Below are positions 9,486-18,200 of a DNA stretch of 40,685 nucleotides, in pieces. The position numbers were made by a program, and so were the translations under genes. A model generated the notes under the pieces. That model was given only the letters and a program-made list of their open reading frames with translations. It searched no databases and was not told the DNA's origin. Within the stretch, counting starts at the first letter, position 1. The number at the start of each line of letters is the position of its first letter. Source of the stretch: an uncultured Paracoccaceae bacterium (GTDB taxonomy: Bacteria; Pseudomonadota; Alphaproteobacteria; Rhizobiales; Rhizobiaceae); the NCBI GenBank assembly GCA_937873685.1, contig CALMYO010000218.1:1-40685 (forward strand), in the 5' to 3' direction.

Positions 9486-10739
9486 ATGCCCGTGTTGTTA
9501 CTTGCCGATCTCGTTTCCGCCCGTCCTGCAAGCCGCGCCGACATCGACGGTCCATATGCGTGGGCGCGCATGGTGGTCTCGCTGTTTCTCGGCTCGTTCG
9601 GCGCCGTCGGCATCTGGGCGATCGTCGTGGTGCTGCCAGCCGTGCAGGAGGAATTCGGCGTCGAGCGCGCCGACGCCTCAATTCCCTACACGCTGGCGAT
9701 GATCGGTTTTGGGGCCGGCAACATGCTGATAGGCCGCGCAATCGACAGGCATGGCGTGATTTTGCCGCTGCTCGTGGCGACAGTCACGCTCGCCATCGGC
9801 TTTGTCGCTGCGGCGTTCACCACATCGCTGTGGCCTTTCGCACTGATCCATCTCGCCATCGGCTTCGGCAATGCGGCGACCTTCGCGCCATTGATGGCCG
9901 ACATCTCGCACTGGTTCGACAAGCGCCGCGGCATTGCCGTGGCGACGGTTGCCTGCGGCAACTATCTTGCCGGCGCTGTGTGGCCGCTGGTGATCTCATG
10001 GGCGCTCGGTCAAGGCGGCTGGCGCTTCGCCTACATCCTGATCGGCGTGCTGTGCCTGGTGGCGATGGCGCCGACGATCGCGCTGCTGCGCCGCCCGTCG
10101 CCGCGCCTCGGCATCGCCGGATCGGCCATGGCGATCGGGGCCAAGTCGATCGACCTGTCGCCGCGCATGCTGCAGGCGATGCTGATGGTCGCCGGCTTCG
10201 GATGCTGCATGGCGATGGCGATGCCGCAGGTGCATATCGTCGCCTATTGCGCCGATCTCGGCTACGGGCCGGCGCGCGGCGCCGAGATGCTGTCGCTGAT
10301 GCTCGGCGCCGGCATTGTCAGCCGCCTCGGATCGGGATTTCTCGCCGACCGCATCGGCGGAGTAAAGACGCTGCTGATCGGCTCGGTGCTGCAGGGGCTG
10401 GCGTTGTTTCTCTACCTGCCCTTCGACGCGCTGGTCTCGCTCTACGTCGTGTCGTTCGTCTTCGGGCTGAGCCAGGGCGGCATTGTGCCGTCCTACGCCG
10501 TCATTGTGCGCGAATACATGGCGCCTCAGGAAGCCGGACGGCGCATCGGCCTCGTCATCATGGCGACCGTGGTCGGCATGGCGGTCGGCGGTTGGATGTC
10601 CGGCTGGATCTACGACCTGACCGGCTCCTATGCCGCCGCCTTCATCAATGGCATCGCCTTCAACGTGCTGAACGTCGCCGTGATGCTGCTCATCCTGTGG
10701 CGTGGTTCGACCCGCACGCCGAAGCTGGCGGCGGCCTGA
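9486..10739 (+). CDS. MFS transporter
   Basis: A 417-residue inner-membrane protein with twelve predicted hydrophobic segments. Between segments two and three lies GRAIDRHGV, a form of the MFS loop motif; a related GFLADRIGGVKTLLIG occurs in the second half, as expected for the duplicated six-helix fold. SHWFDKRRGIAVA also fits carboxylate-type MFS carriers such as the oxalate/formate antiporter and monocarboxylate group. The ATG at 9486 gives about 28 extra residues before the first helix; the ATG at 9570 is an alternative. It converges with the DUF302 gene. Substrate unknown; uptake or export of an organic acid related to the neighbouring aromatic genes is only a guess. Confidence 0.88.
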   Translation: MPVLLLADLVSARPASRADIDGPYAWARMVVSLFLGSFGAVGIWAIVVVLPAVQEEFGVERADASIPYTLAMIGFGAGNMLIGRAIDRHGVILPLLVATVTLAIGFVAAAFTTSLWPFALIHLAIGFGNAATFAPLMADISHWFDKRRGIAVATVACGNYLAGAVWPLVISWALGQGGWRFAYILIGVLCLVAMAPTIALLRRPSPRLGIAGSAMAIGAKSIDLSPRMLQAMLMVAGFGCCMAMAMPQVHIVAYCADLGYGPARGAEMLSLMLGAGIVSRLGSGFLADRIGGVKTLLIGSVLQGLALFLYLPFDALVSLYVVSFVFGLSQGGIVPSYAVIVREYMAPQEAGRRIGLVIMATVVGMAVGGWMSGWIYDLTGSYAAAFINGIAFNVLNVAVMLLILWRGSTRTPKLAAA

Positions 10740-10749
10740 GCGGCAGCAC

Positions 10750-11214
10750 TCACAAACCGCCGGTCGCTTCCTCGACGATTTCCGTCAGCAGCGTGTTGAC
10801 CTCGTCACGGCCATTGCCCGCAGGCAGCTTGCGGAAGCCGGCGGTGACCGTTCCGGGCTGGTCGGCGCGCTCGTAGACGAACACGACATAGGGGCAATAG
10901 GCGATGTTGACCGCATCGGCCTCCATCACCCGGCGCGACACGACGGCCGAGCAGAAAGTGAAGAACTGTGCATCCTTGTAGAGTTCCTTCGTTGCGCCGA
11001 CATCGGCGGCGGTGCGCTTCAGCATGTCGCCGATGAAGCCGTGATAGTCGATCGTGTAACCACGGTTGACAATGGCGTCGCTGGCGGCCTGCGCCACGTC
11101 GGCAAACGGCTCGGTCGTGGTCTTTGTCACCGTGTCGTCGGCGGCAAGGGCGGGCGTCAGCGCAAGCATCGTGATGCCTGCAAACCCGGAAACAGCGGCT
11201 GTGAACGTGTTCAT
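10750..11214 (-). CDS. DUF302 domain protein, secreted
   Basis: A 154-residue protein with a clear signal peptide (residues 1-24, ending in TPALA) and a DUF302 domain, a small alpha/beta fold of unknown function found in many periplasmic and archaeal proteins. The ATG at 11214 is preceded by GGGAGG on the minus strand, which decides the start over the longer open frame to 11328. It is the last gene of a minus-strand series after the FAH-family hydrolase (118 bp away) and the FAD hydroxylase. Cysteines in FTFCSAVV and IAYCPYVV could form a disulfide in the periplasm. No role in aromatic breakdown can be shown. Confidence 0.8.
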   Translation of the reverse strand: MNTFTAAVSGFAGITMLALTPALAADDTVTKTTTEPFADVAQAASDAIVNRGYTIDYHGFIGDMLKRTAADVGATKELYKDAQFFTFCSAVVSRRVMEADAVNIAYCPYVVFVYERADQPGTVTAGFRKLPAGNGRDEVNTLLTEIVEEATGGL

Positions 11215-11331
11215 GGAAACCTCCCTGTGCGCGACCGGCGAAGACGCCGGACGATACATCGGAATTTTTGCATGTATTGCTCCGAATGTCCACCGGCGAT
11301 AGCGTCGCAGCCATTCTTCGGGCGGCAAATC

Positions 11332-12495
11332 TCAGCCGAGCAGCCCCCTGCCCGAGAGATTGCGCATCAGCGCCGACGTCCCGAAAGTCCATTCGGGGCA
11401 TTGGGTGGACAACCGCACCGTGTTCGCCAGCGCGCCAAGTTCCGGCGACGAGATCGTCACCTTGTCGCCGAGCTTGTGCGTGAAGCCTTCGCCCGGCTTG
11501 TCGCGGTCGGCGGTCGGCGCAAACAGCGTGCCCATGAACAGCATGAACCCGTCCGGGTACTGGTGGTGACGGCCGCGTGTTTGCGAAACAAGGTCGAGCG
11601 GATCGCGGCTGATCTCGCGCATCGAACTCTTGCCGTTCAGCATAAAGCCGTCCAGGCCTTCAACGCGCAGGTCGAGTTCGGCGCCGCGCACATGATCGAT
11701 GCCGTAGCTGGCGTCGAACAGCCGGATGAACGGACCGATGGCGCAAGATGCGTTGTTGTCCTTCGCCTTGCCGAGCAGCAGCGCCGAGCGCCCCTCGACA
11801 TCGCGCAAGTTGACGTCGTTGCCAAGCGCCGCGCCCACCGTGTCGCCGCGCGAATTGACCGCGAGCACAATTTCCGGCTCGGGATTGTTCCAATTGGAAA
11901 CCGGGTGCAGCCCGACATCTGCGCCGAAACCGACAGATGCCATCGGCTGCGCCTTGGAGAACACCTCGGCATCGGGACCGATGCCGACTTCGAGATATTG
12001 CGACCACAGCCCCTCGCGGATCAGCGCCGCCTTCACATCCGCCGCCTGGGGCGAACCGGGTTTGAGATTACGCAAGCTGTCGCCGATGATGTCGGCGCAA
12101 GCGGCGCGGATGGCGGCGGCGCGGGTCAGGTCGCCGGCCGCCTTCTCCTCGATCACCCGCTCCACCATGGAGCGCGCGAAGGTGACGCCGCATGCCTTCA
12201 CCGCCTGCAGGTCGTTCGGCGAAAGCAGGTGCGGGCGCGACAGATCGCCTGGCGCAGCGAGCGAATCTGCGGCGATGTCGCCAATCGGACCGATGCGCTC
12301 GCCGGGCGCCGTTAGCGCGTGGCCTGCTGCATCGTCACGCTCCAGCAGGTCGCGCATGGTCGGCGTCTCGCGCGACGTGATGTCGATGAGAACATCGCCG
12401 CGCACCACCGCGACAGACGGCCCGCCAAACTCGGGACGCCATACGCGGGTGACAAGCGTTGCGTCGCGCCAATCCTTCGGCAGCAGGTCAGTCAT
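11332..12495 (-). CDS. Fumarylacetoacetate hydrolase-family protein
   Basis: A 387-residue member of the FAH superfamily, which hydrolyses or hydrates 2-oxo acids with a metal ion. The C-terminal catalytic domain shows NWNNPEPEIVLAV (metal-binding glutamates), GNDVNLRDVEGRSALLLGKA (metal aspartate) and AKDNNASCAIGPF. The long N-terminal part, about 120 residues, is typical of the subgroup annotated as FAH-family proteins or sugar-acid dehydratases rather than of the short fumarylpyruvate hydrolase. The start at 12495 gives MTDLLPKDW; the frame stays open to 12522. It lies 70 bp after the FAD hydroxylase and is probably in its operon. Exact substrate unknown; a 2-oxo acid from aromatic or sugar-acid breakdown is likely. 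Confidence 0.85.
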   Translation of the reverse strand: MTDLLPKDWRDATLVTRVWRPEFGGPSVAVVRGDVLIDITSRETPTMRDLLERDDAAGHALTAPGERIGPIGDIAADSLAAPGDLSRPHLLSPNDLQAVKACGVTFARSMVERVIEEKAAGDLTRAAAIRAACADIIGDSLRNLKPGSPQAADVKAALIREGLWSQYLEVGIGPDAEVFSKAQPMASVGFGADVGLHPVSNWNNPEPEIVLAVNSRGDTVGAALGNDVNLRDVEGRSALLLGKAKDNNASCAIGPFIRLFDASYGIDHVRGAELDLRVEGLDGFMLNGKSSMREISRDPLDLVSQTRGRHHQYPDGFMLFMGTLFAPTADRDKPGEGFTHKLGDKVTISSPELGALANTVRLSTQCPEWTFGTSALMRNLSGRGLLG

Positions 12496-12565
12496 GGACA
12501 GACTCCGGTTGGTGTGTCGCACGGCAAGTTATTGCATGGCGCGGGCTTGGCAACCGGAATCGCGC

Positions 12566-13789
12566 CTACCGGCTCGCCGCCCCTTGCGAAACCGCACCCT
12601 CAAGCCCGGTGGAGCCGTACAGCCAGGCGATCGCGTCATACCACTGGTCGGGCGATTTCGCCTTCATCACCGCGTTGCGCAATTCGGCATGGGCGCCTGC
12701 GGGGTGATAGATGTGCTGGCCGATCTCGCGCGACTGCAGTTGCACGCGCGCGGTGCGCAGCCGACGACGGGCGTTGTAGGCCGGCAACGCCCGCTCGACA
12801 TCGCCCGAATGCGCCTCCATCTCGGCGGACAGGCACACCGCATCCTCCATCGCCATGCACGCCCCTTGCGCGAAGTATTGCAGCATCGGATGCGCTGCGT
12901 CGCCAAGCAGCGCCACCCGTCCGTCGACCCAGTTCAGGATCGGCTCGCGGTCGCACAACACCCACAGCTTCCAGTCGCGGCCGCGCTCGATGATCTGGCG
13001 CGCCACCGGCGCGACATGCTCGAAACCGCGACGCACTTCCTCATGCGTCACCGGCTTGCCGGCAACCGGCTCCGCCGCATCGTTGTGGAAGGTGACGACG
13101 AGGTTGAACACCTTCCAGCCCGACAGCGGGTAGTGCACGATGTGGCATTTCGGACCGGCCCACAGCGTCGCGGCGTTCCAGCGCAAATCTTCCGGCATTT
13201 CCCCGGTCGGGATCACCGAGCGATAGGTGGTGTGACCGGAAACCCGCGGCGCGCCATCGCCGACAAGTTTCCTGCGCACGTTCGACCACAACCCGTCGGC
13301 GCCGATCAGCGCCTTGCCTTCAACGGTTTCGCCATTCGACAACCTTGCCGTGACGCGCGCGCCGTCCTGTTCGTAGTCGGTGACTTCGCTCGAGGTGCGC
13401 AGGTCGACCAGCGGATTGTCACGGCAGGCCTTCAGGAAGACGCCATGCAGGTCGCCGCGATGCACAACGGCATAGGGGTTGCGGAAGCGGGCGCGAAACG
13501 CCTCGTCCAGCGGGATGCGGCAGATCTCGTTTCCGGCAAGCGCATCCATCAGCCGCAGGCTGTCGATATAAACCGCCATGGCGCGGGCCGCATCGCCGAC
13601 GCCGAGATAATCGAAGGCGTGGAAGGCGTTCGGTCCAAGCTGGATGCCGGCGCCGATCTCGCCCAGTTCGCGCGCCTTTTCCAGCACGACCGACGGGTAG
13701 CCCTTTTGCGCCAGACCGAGAGCCGTGGCCAATCCGCCGATGCCGCCACCGGCAATGAGAATGCGTTCGTTGCCGGTCAGGGGCACCAT
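12566..13789 (-). CDS. FAD-dependent aromatic hydroxylase, 3-hydroxybenzoate 6-monooxygenase-like
   Basis: A 407-residue class A flavin monooxygenase. The FAD-binding GGGIGG lies near residues 14-19, with an acidic strand end VVLEKA after it. The central DG motif is ALIGADGLWSNVR, and the second FAD motif is ALLGDAAHPMLQYFAQGA followed by MAMEDAVCL. The combination HPMLQYFAQGA fits 3-hydroxybenzoate 6-hydroxylases, which make gentisate with NADH and O2; salicylate 1- or 5-hydroxylases are close alternatives. The ATG at 13789 follows CGGAGA; a TTG lies one codon upstream. Gentisate dioxygenase and fumarylpyruvate hydrolase genes on the same strand 17 kb further on supply the next steps, so the pathway assignment is supported by context. 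Confidence 0.87.
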   Translation of the reverse strand: MVPLTGNERILIAGGGIGGLATALGLAQKGYPSVVLEKARELGEIGAGIQLGPNAFHAFDYLGVGDAARAMAVYIDSLRLMDALAGNEICRIPLDEAFRARFRNPYAVVHRGDLHGVFLKACRDNPLVDLRTSSEVTDYEQDGARVTARLSNGETVEGKALIGADGLWSNVRRKLVGDGAPRVSGHTTYRSVIPTGEMPEDLRWNAATLWAGPKCHIVHYPLSGWKVFNLVVTFHNDAAEPVAGKPVTHEEVRRGFEHVAPVARQIIERGRDWKLWVLCDREPILNWVDGRVALLGDAAHPMLQYFAQGACMAMEDAVCLSAEMEAHSGDVERALPAYNARRRLRTARVQLQSREIGQHIYHPAGAHAELRNAVMKAKSPDQWYDAIAWLYGSTGLEGAVSQGAASR

Positions 13790-13924
13790 CAATCTCCGTA
13801 TGTATCTGATCTCATTGCGCTAAATCCACCGATAGATCAATGGACTCCCTTTCGGCCCACCCTGTTTTTTGCGATGTAATGAACTGGTAAATTCCGCCAT
13901 GCGCAATTGGCGACATGGTAGACT

Positions 13925-15136
13925 ATGGTCATGAACGATTTTCACAATCGCGCCGTGACCGGTTTCCGGCGCGCCGCGCCGCATTTCGGCGCTTCCCTTC
14001 CATTGCAGGTGGCCGCCGAAAACGATGCGACCGAAGAGCCGGCCGAGGCCAGATCAGAACTGACTGACGCTGTTGACAGGGATGCCGTTGCTTCGCTTGT
14101 GTCTGTCTCGCCGTTGCCCGGCGCGCTCGCCGACTCACCCAAAAACGGCTCAACTGCACCGTCGCAGGACGATGCAGGCGCGCGCAGCGGCTTGCAGCTG
14201 CATGCAGGTGCAGAGCCTGGCGAAGTCGTGGAAAACGCCGAAAGTTCCGATGCTGCACCGACCCGCATGCAAGTGCATGAAGGTGCATCGACCGGCAAGC
14301 AAGTGCATGCAGCAGAACCGACCCGAATGCAGGTGCACGCAGGTGCACCGACCGGCATGCAGGCGCATGCAGCTGTACCAACCAGCACGGACGCGCTTAA
14401 CCGAATACCGCCACGCACCAGTGCCGACAGCAGCGGTAACGATGGCGTGGTCGAAGCGGATGACGAAACACCGGAAAGGCAAAGTGCTGGTGACGCGGTC
14501 GACCAACGTCGCAACGTCGAAGACGCGGCGAGGACATCGCAGCCTTCGACATCGGCGCGTGATGCCCGCGACGAGCGTGAGGCCGATCGCACCGGAACCC
14601 GGCCAACTCAGCCTGCCGATACCGGCATGATCGAGTTCCTGAAGGAGCAGGTGCGCGTCAAGGACGACCAGATCCGTGTCAAGGGCGCTCAGGTCTGGGA
14701 CGAGCGCATCGGCTCCGCCCGAGTGCAGGCGAAGAACTGGCGCTATATGACCTTCGGCTCGCTGATCCTCTCGGCCGGATTCGCATCGGCCCTCGTCTGG
14801 CAATCGGGGCGCGGCACCATCGCTCCCTGGGTGTTGCAGGTCGACAATCTCGGCCAGGCACAGGCGGTGGCCCCGGCGGTCGCCGACTATCGCCCGACCG
14901 AACCCCAGATTGCCTGGCACCTTGCCCGCTTCATAGAGCAGGTCCGTTCGATTCCCGCCGACGCGATCATCGTGCGGCAGACCTGGCTGCGCGCCTACGA
15001 CTTCACGACCGACAGGGGTGCGATGGCGCTCAACGCTGACATCCGCTCGGTCCTCGAAACCGCCAGACGCCGATCCATCACAGCCCTCAACGCCATCAAG
15101 CTAACCCTCCAAGGCGAGCCGCTGGCCTCCTCATAG
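13925..15136 (+). CDS. Chimeric ORF: tandem-repeat region joined to truncated TrbF
   Basis: A 403-residue ORF of three unlike parts. Residues 1-234 are low-complexity and probably disordered, including a tandem 10-residue repeat around residues 111-154 (consensus APTRMQVHAG). Residues 235-256 form a short coiled coil (IEFLKEQVRVKDDQIRVKGA) like the end of some mobile-element DNA-binding proteins. Residues 257-372 match TrbF, a VirB8-like inner-membrane part of conjugative type IV secretion: one membrane helix (about 271-290), then VLQVDNLGQAQAV and DYRPTEPQIAWHLARF. TrbF normally continues for about 100 more residues, but here similarity ends near ALNADIRS and unrelated sequence follows. It is probably non-functional in conjugation, since no other trb genes are present. 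It marks the left end of the accessory island. Confidence 0.65.
   Translation: MVMNDFHNRAVTGFRRAAPHFGASLPLQVAAENDATEEPAEARSELTDAVDRDAVASLVSVSPLPGALADSPKNGSTAPSQDDAGARSGLQLHAGAEPGEVVENAESSDAAPTRMQVHEGASTGKQVHAAEPTRMQVHAGAPTGMQAHAAVPTSTDALNRIPPRTSADSSGNDGVVEADDETPERQSAGDAVDQRRNVEDAARTSQPSTSARDARDEREADRTGTRPTQPADTGMIEFLKEQVRVKDDQIRVKGAQVWDERIGSARVQAKNWRYMTFGSLILSAGFASALVWQSGRGTIAPWVLQVDNLGQAQAVAPAVADYRPTEPQIAWHLARFIEQVRSIPADAIIVRQTWLRAYDFTTDRGAMALNADIRSVLETARRRSITALNAIKLTLQGEPLASS
14255..14386 (+). repeat. 30-bp tandem repeat, 4.4 copies
   Basis: Four full units (14255-14284, 14285-14314, 14315-14344, 14345-14374) and a partial fifth. Every unit is 30 bp and follows the pattern GCACCGACC-GCATGCA-GTGCATGCAGGT with scattered changes. 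The period is a whole number of codons, so the repeat adds 10 residues per unit to the ORF at 13925-15136. Confidence 0.85.
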
Positions 15137-15251
15137 CGGCGGGGTGAGCAATTACTAGGGAAAGCCAACGGGATGAGGAGAGAACTGTTGAGGGACGAGG
15201 AAAGTATCAAAATGAACCGCCCCGGGTTTGCCGGAGGCTTGTTTGTTTAAG

Positions 15252-16185
15252 TTATGCGGCCATGGGAAGATTGTCCATGGCTTGGGTTGCTGCGTAGTAT
15301 TTTTCTTCGGCTTCGGCTGGCGGGATGTTGCCGATGGGCTCGAGCAGGCGCCGGCGATTGAACCAGTCGACCCATTCCAAGGTTGCGAACTCGACGGCTT
15401 CGAAGGAGCGCCATGGTCCCCGCCTGTGGATCACCTCGGCCTTGTAGAGTCCGTTGATTGTTTCGGCGAGAGCGTTGTCCCCCGGGTCAAGCCCGGGGGC
15501 AGGCTGCGCTGTCACCGACACTGCCGACCGATGGTTCGATGCCCGCCTCTGCCAGTCGTTCGGTGTATTTGATCGAGAGGTATTGGCTGCCGCGATCACT
15601 GTGGTGAATGAGGTTGCTGACGGGTTTCCTGTCGTGGATGGCTTGCTCAAGCGCGTCCAGCACGAAGCCCGCATGAGCTGTTCGACTCACACGCCAGCCC
15701 ACGTTGTAGCGGGCATAGACGTCGATGACGAACGCGACATAGACCATCCCTGACCATGTCGAGACATAGGTGAAGTCCGACACCCACAACCTGTTGGGAG
15801 CGGGCGCGTGGAACTGCCGGTTGACGTGATCCAGCGGGCATGGCGCTGTCTTGTCGCTGAACGTGGTTCGCACGTGTTTGCCGCGAATAACCCCATGCAA
15901 CCCCATGCTTTGCATCAATCTCTCCACGGTGCAGCGGGCCACGACGATGTTCTCGCGCTTCAATTGCCGCCAGACCTTGCGCACGCCGTAAACCTCGAAA
16001 TTTTCATTGAAGACGCGGGCGATCTCCGGCTTCAGGGCCATGTCTTTCTTCGCTCGAACCGAACGTTTTTCCGGGTCGGCCTGCTTGGCGGCATGGTCAT
16101 GATAAGTGGAAGGGGCAATCGGCAAAACCTTGCAAATCGGCTCGACCCCATGGGCGCCACGATGATCATCAATGAATGTGATCAT
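15252..16185 (-). pseudogene. IS3-family transposase OrfB, interrupted
   Basis: The catalytic half of the transposase (rve/DDE integrase fold). The first part is intact: DFTYVSTWSGMVYVAFVIDV with the first aspartate and LIHHSDRGSQY with the second. After SVGDS the frame runs into AACPRA and stops at 15487. The usual continuation DNALAETINGLYKAEV, with the third catalytic residue (E), is found in another frame down to 15252. The break coincides with a GC-rich palindrome, a net gain of about 25 bp by comparison with the expected GDSYDNALAE. Without the glutamate the first fragment cannot transpose. Confidence 0.88.
15478..15506. repeat. Small GC-rich palindrome inserted in transposase gene
   Basis: CCCCCGGG (15479-15486) and CCCGGGGG (15492-15499) enclose TCAAG, followed by CAGGCTG. 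It sits between the second and third catalytic residues of OrfB. Palindromes of this type, containing GGGTCAAGCCCGGG, are widespread between genes in rhizobial genomes (from memory), which suggests a mobile REP-like unit. Confidence 0.7.
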
Positions 16186-16508
16186 CTCTTGAACGGGCGG
16201 TCGAGCTCCGCCTGGGCAAAATATGCGGACGCCTTGCGCAGGATCTCATTGGCCTGGCGAAGTTCCCGGTTCTCACGTTCAAGGGCCTTCATCTTGTCGG
16301 CCATGTCGGTTGTCACACCAGCACGCTTGCCGCTGTTGACCTCGGCTTTCTTCACCCACTCAAAGAGCGTCTGCGGCACACAGCCGATCTTCTCGGCAAC
16401 CGACACAATCGACGCCCAACGTGACGAATGATCGCCTTCATGGTCTAGCACCATCCTAACCGCCCGGGCACGCACTTCAGGTGAAAACTTGTTCGTTGTT
16501 TTGCTCAT
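16182..16508 (-). CDS. IS3-family transposase OrfA
   Basis: A 108-residue protein with an N-terminal helix-turn-helix of the IS3 type ([20 protein letters not shown], then [15 protein letters not shown]) and a C-terminal leucine zipper-like helix ([20 protein letters not shown]). It binds the element ends and, fused to OrfB by frameshifting, directs transposition. Its stop overlaps the ATG of orfB at 16182-16185. OrfA itself is intact, although its partner is broken. Confidence 0.92.
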   Translation of the reverse strand: MSKTTNKFSPEVRARAVRMVLDHEGDHSSRWASIVSVAEKIGCVPQTLFEWVKKAEVNSGKRAGVTTDMADKMKALERENRELRQANEILRKASAYFAQAELDRPFKR

Positions 16509-16753
16509 GATGGCTCCACCTTCTCAGGAGTTGAAGCCTCCGACAATCCCGGGGCGGTTCAGTCCGCTCTGTTGAATAGCACCTCCCCCAAGCAAGGATG
16601 ATGCGGGTTCGCGGCCCGAACCGCCCCGTTCCATGCGTCGGCGCGACTGCAGACGCCGCTCAAGGCGAAAAAAATGCTTGCTCAACCAACGAAATCTGGC
16701 GATCTTGACGTTAAGGCAGGCCACTTGGGGAATGTTGGTCGGAAGGTCTCAAC

Positions 16754-17866
16754 GTGGCACAGCGGATCAATGTCGAAACGGCTTCATCGGTCATATCCGG
16801 CTTCTATGATGCCGCTTATGGCCGGGCCAACTGGGCCGATGCGCTGAAACCACTGACCGAGACCCTGCATAGCGCGCGCAGCTGCATCTTCCATCTGCGG
16901 GCCAGCGGCTGCAACGCCATCAGCGATGTAGAAGATCAGGAGTTGAACTCGCGCCAGTCGGTCGAGATGCTGATGCGGGATCCGCTGGGGGCGGCCTATG
17001 GCAGGGCCCGGCCCGGAGAGGTCTATCGCCGCGAGGCGCTGATCGACGAAGAGGCGCTGCGCAACCGCCCGCTGTGGACCGATCTCTTCCGGGCTCGCGA
17101 CATGGCGCGCGACCTGATCTTCCGGATTCCGGTCAGCGGGCCGGATGAATTCTGGACCGCGCAGATTCACCGCGGCCAGGGGCAGGGCGATTTCAGCGAA
17201 GAGGAAATCGCCTTCTTCCGCCTCTGCGTCGCCCATGTCGCCCGCGCCGGCGAGATCGGAAGTCTTCTGAAGCAAAGGCAGAGCCTGGCCTCGGCCTTCG
17301 CCGACCTGCCGGTGGGCATGGTGCTGCTCGACGAGGCCGGGCTTCCCACCTCTTTCAATGCAAGGGCCGAAACACTGCTCGGACGCCCGAACGCGCCGCT
17401 GACCCTGCGCGGCAACCTGCTCCATTGCCAGGATCCCAAACATCTGCGCAGCTTCGACCGGCTGCTGCGGTCGGTCCTGGCGCGCGACGGCACCCAGCCC
17501 GGCGGCTCGCTGGTGCTTGGCCTTGGCACCCCCCAGCAAATGGTGGCGACGATCGCCCCCTATCAGACATCCGGGCTCTTCGGCACTCCGGCAAGCCGGC
17601 AGGCCGTGGTGCTCCTGCGCGCAAAAGGTCCTTTCGATCCCCGGCGAGCCGTCGAACAGGTCGGGGGCCTGCTGGACCTCACCCCTTCCGAGGCCCGGCT
17701 CGGTCTTGCCCTTGCCTCGGGGGCCACGCTGCGTCACGCGGCGGAAAGCTGCCAGATCACGCTGAAAACCGCCCGCACCTATCTCGAGCGGATCTATCGC
17801 AAGACCGATATCGGCCAGCAAAGCCAGTTGGTTGCCCTGATCAAATCCGTCGAATCGCTGGACTGA
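16754..17866 (+). CDS. LuxR-type helix-turn-helix transcription regulator
   Basis: A 370-residue regulator. The C-terminal 65 residues form a LuxR/GerE DNA-binding domain (LLDLTPSEARLGLALASGAT, then ITLKTARTYLERIYRKTDI). The N-terminal 200 residues may hold a sensing region, and residues about 185-290 look PAS-like (LPVGMVLLDEAGLPTSFNAR). There is no receiver domain or typical acyl-homoserine-lactone pocket, so the signal is unknown. The GTG at 16754 is preceded by GGAAGG at 16741-16746. It lies directly upstream of, and on the same strand as, the giant RTX gene and is a candidate regulator of it. A short hairpin (CCCGC TTC GCGGG, 17878-17890) follows the stop, but then come C residues rather than T. 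Confidence 0.9.
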   Translation: MAQRINVETASSVISGFYDAAYGRANWADALKPLTETLHSARSCIFHLRASGCNAISDVEDQELNSRQSVEMLMRDPLGAAYGRARPGEVYRREALIDEEALRNRPLWTDLFRARDMARDLIFRIPVSGPDEFWTAQIHRGQGQGDFSEEEIAFFRLCVAHVARAGEIGSLLKQRQSLASAFADLPVGMVLLDEAGLPTSFNARAETLLGRPNAPLTLRGNLLHCQDPKHLRSFDRLLRSVLARDGTQPGGSLVLGLGTPQQMVATIAPYQTSGLFGTPASRQAVVLLRAKGPFDPRRAVEQVGGLLDLTPSEARLGLALASGATLRHAAESCQITLKTARTYLERIYRKTDIGQQSQLVALIKSVESLD

Positions 17867-18200
17867 TCCGCCAGGACCCCGCTTCGCGGGCACGCAAGCG
17901 CCCCCCCCCCCCCCCCCCCCCCCCCCCCCGCCCTCCCCACCGCGCCGCCCCACCCCCGCCCCGTCGCTCAGAGGGAGCCTGACGAAAGATTGACGGCTTC
18001 CTCGCGCAGCCTGTCGGAATTTGCCGACTGACAGCAGTGATCCGCCGTAGCATAGCGCACTCAGGATAATCATGTAGCGCGACGCAACGTCATCTTGTTG
18101 TAACCCACTGGGGATGATCGCGCGCACTGCCATGGGTTCCCCGGCCTCAGACGTCTCAAGCGATGAGGCCGCAAGCCGATTGGAACATGGGAGAACTGGG
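17867..18200 (+). promoter_or_regulatory. Upstream region of the RTX gene
   Basis: This 334-bp stretch holds the 29-nt poly(C) tract, a C-rich degenerate extension to about 17972, and a GTCGG/CCGAC dyad at 18013-18028 that could be a regulator site. GGGAG at 18189-18193 serves the start at 18201. No gene is seen, and no clear -35/-10 pair can be assigned. Confidence 0.45.
17901..17929 (+). repeat. Poly(C) homopolymer of 29 nt
   Basis: An unbroken run of 29 C residues, followed by more C-rich sequence. It lies 272 bp upstream of the RTX start and 35 bp past the luxR stop. Such tracts change length by slipped-strand replication; those in promoters can switch expression. The G-rich strand could form G-quadruplexes. 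An assembly or sequencing artefact is possible. Confidence 0.9.

Larger units (their letters stand above)
15213..16561 (-). mobile_element. IS3-family insertion sequence (defective)
   Basis: A 1,349-bp element bounded by inverted repeats. The left end begins TGAACCGCCCCGGG at 15213, and the right end finishes with its complement at 16561; about 27 bp match with two or three differences. It carries overlapping orfA and orfB on the minus strand, the IS3 arrangement in which a ribosomal frameshift makes the OrfAB transposase. No short target duplication is obvious next to the ends. The transposase is interrupted by a small palindrome, so the copy should be immobile on its own. A related copy enters the window at 40631. 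Confidence 0.9.

Noticed and set aside
11726-13879. A 717-codon plus-strand frame opposite the FAH-family and FAD hydroxylase genes
   Set aside because: Both minus-strand genes have full family motifs. The opposite frame is Arg/Ser/Pro-rich with no recognisable domain.
14255-14386. The 30-bp repeats as a CRISPR array
   Set aside because: Units are contiguous without spacers, vary between copies and are in frame with an ORF. No cas genes are present.
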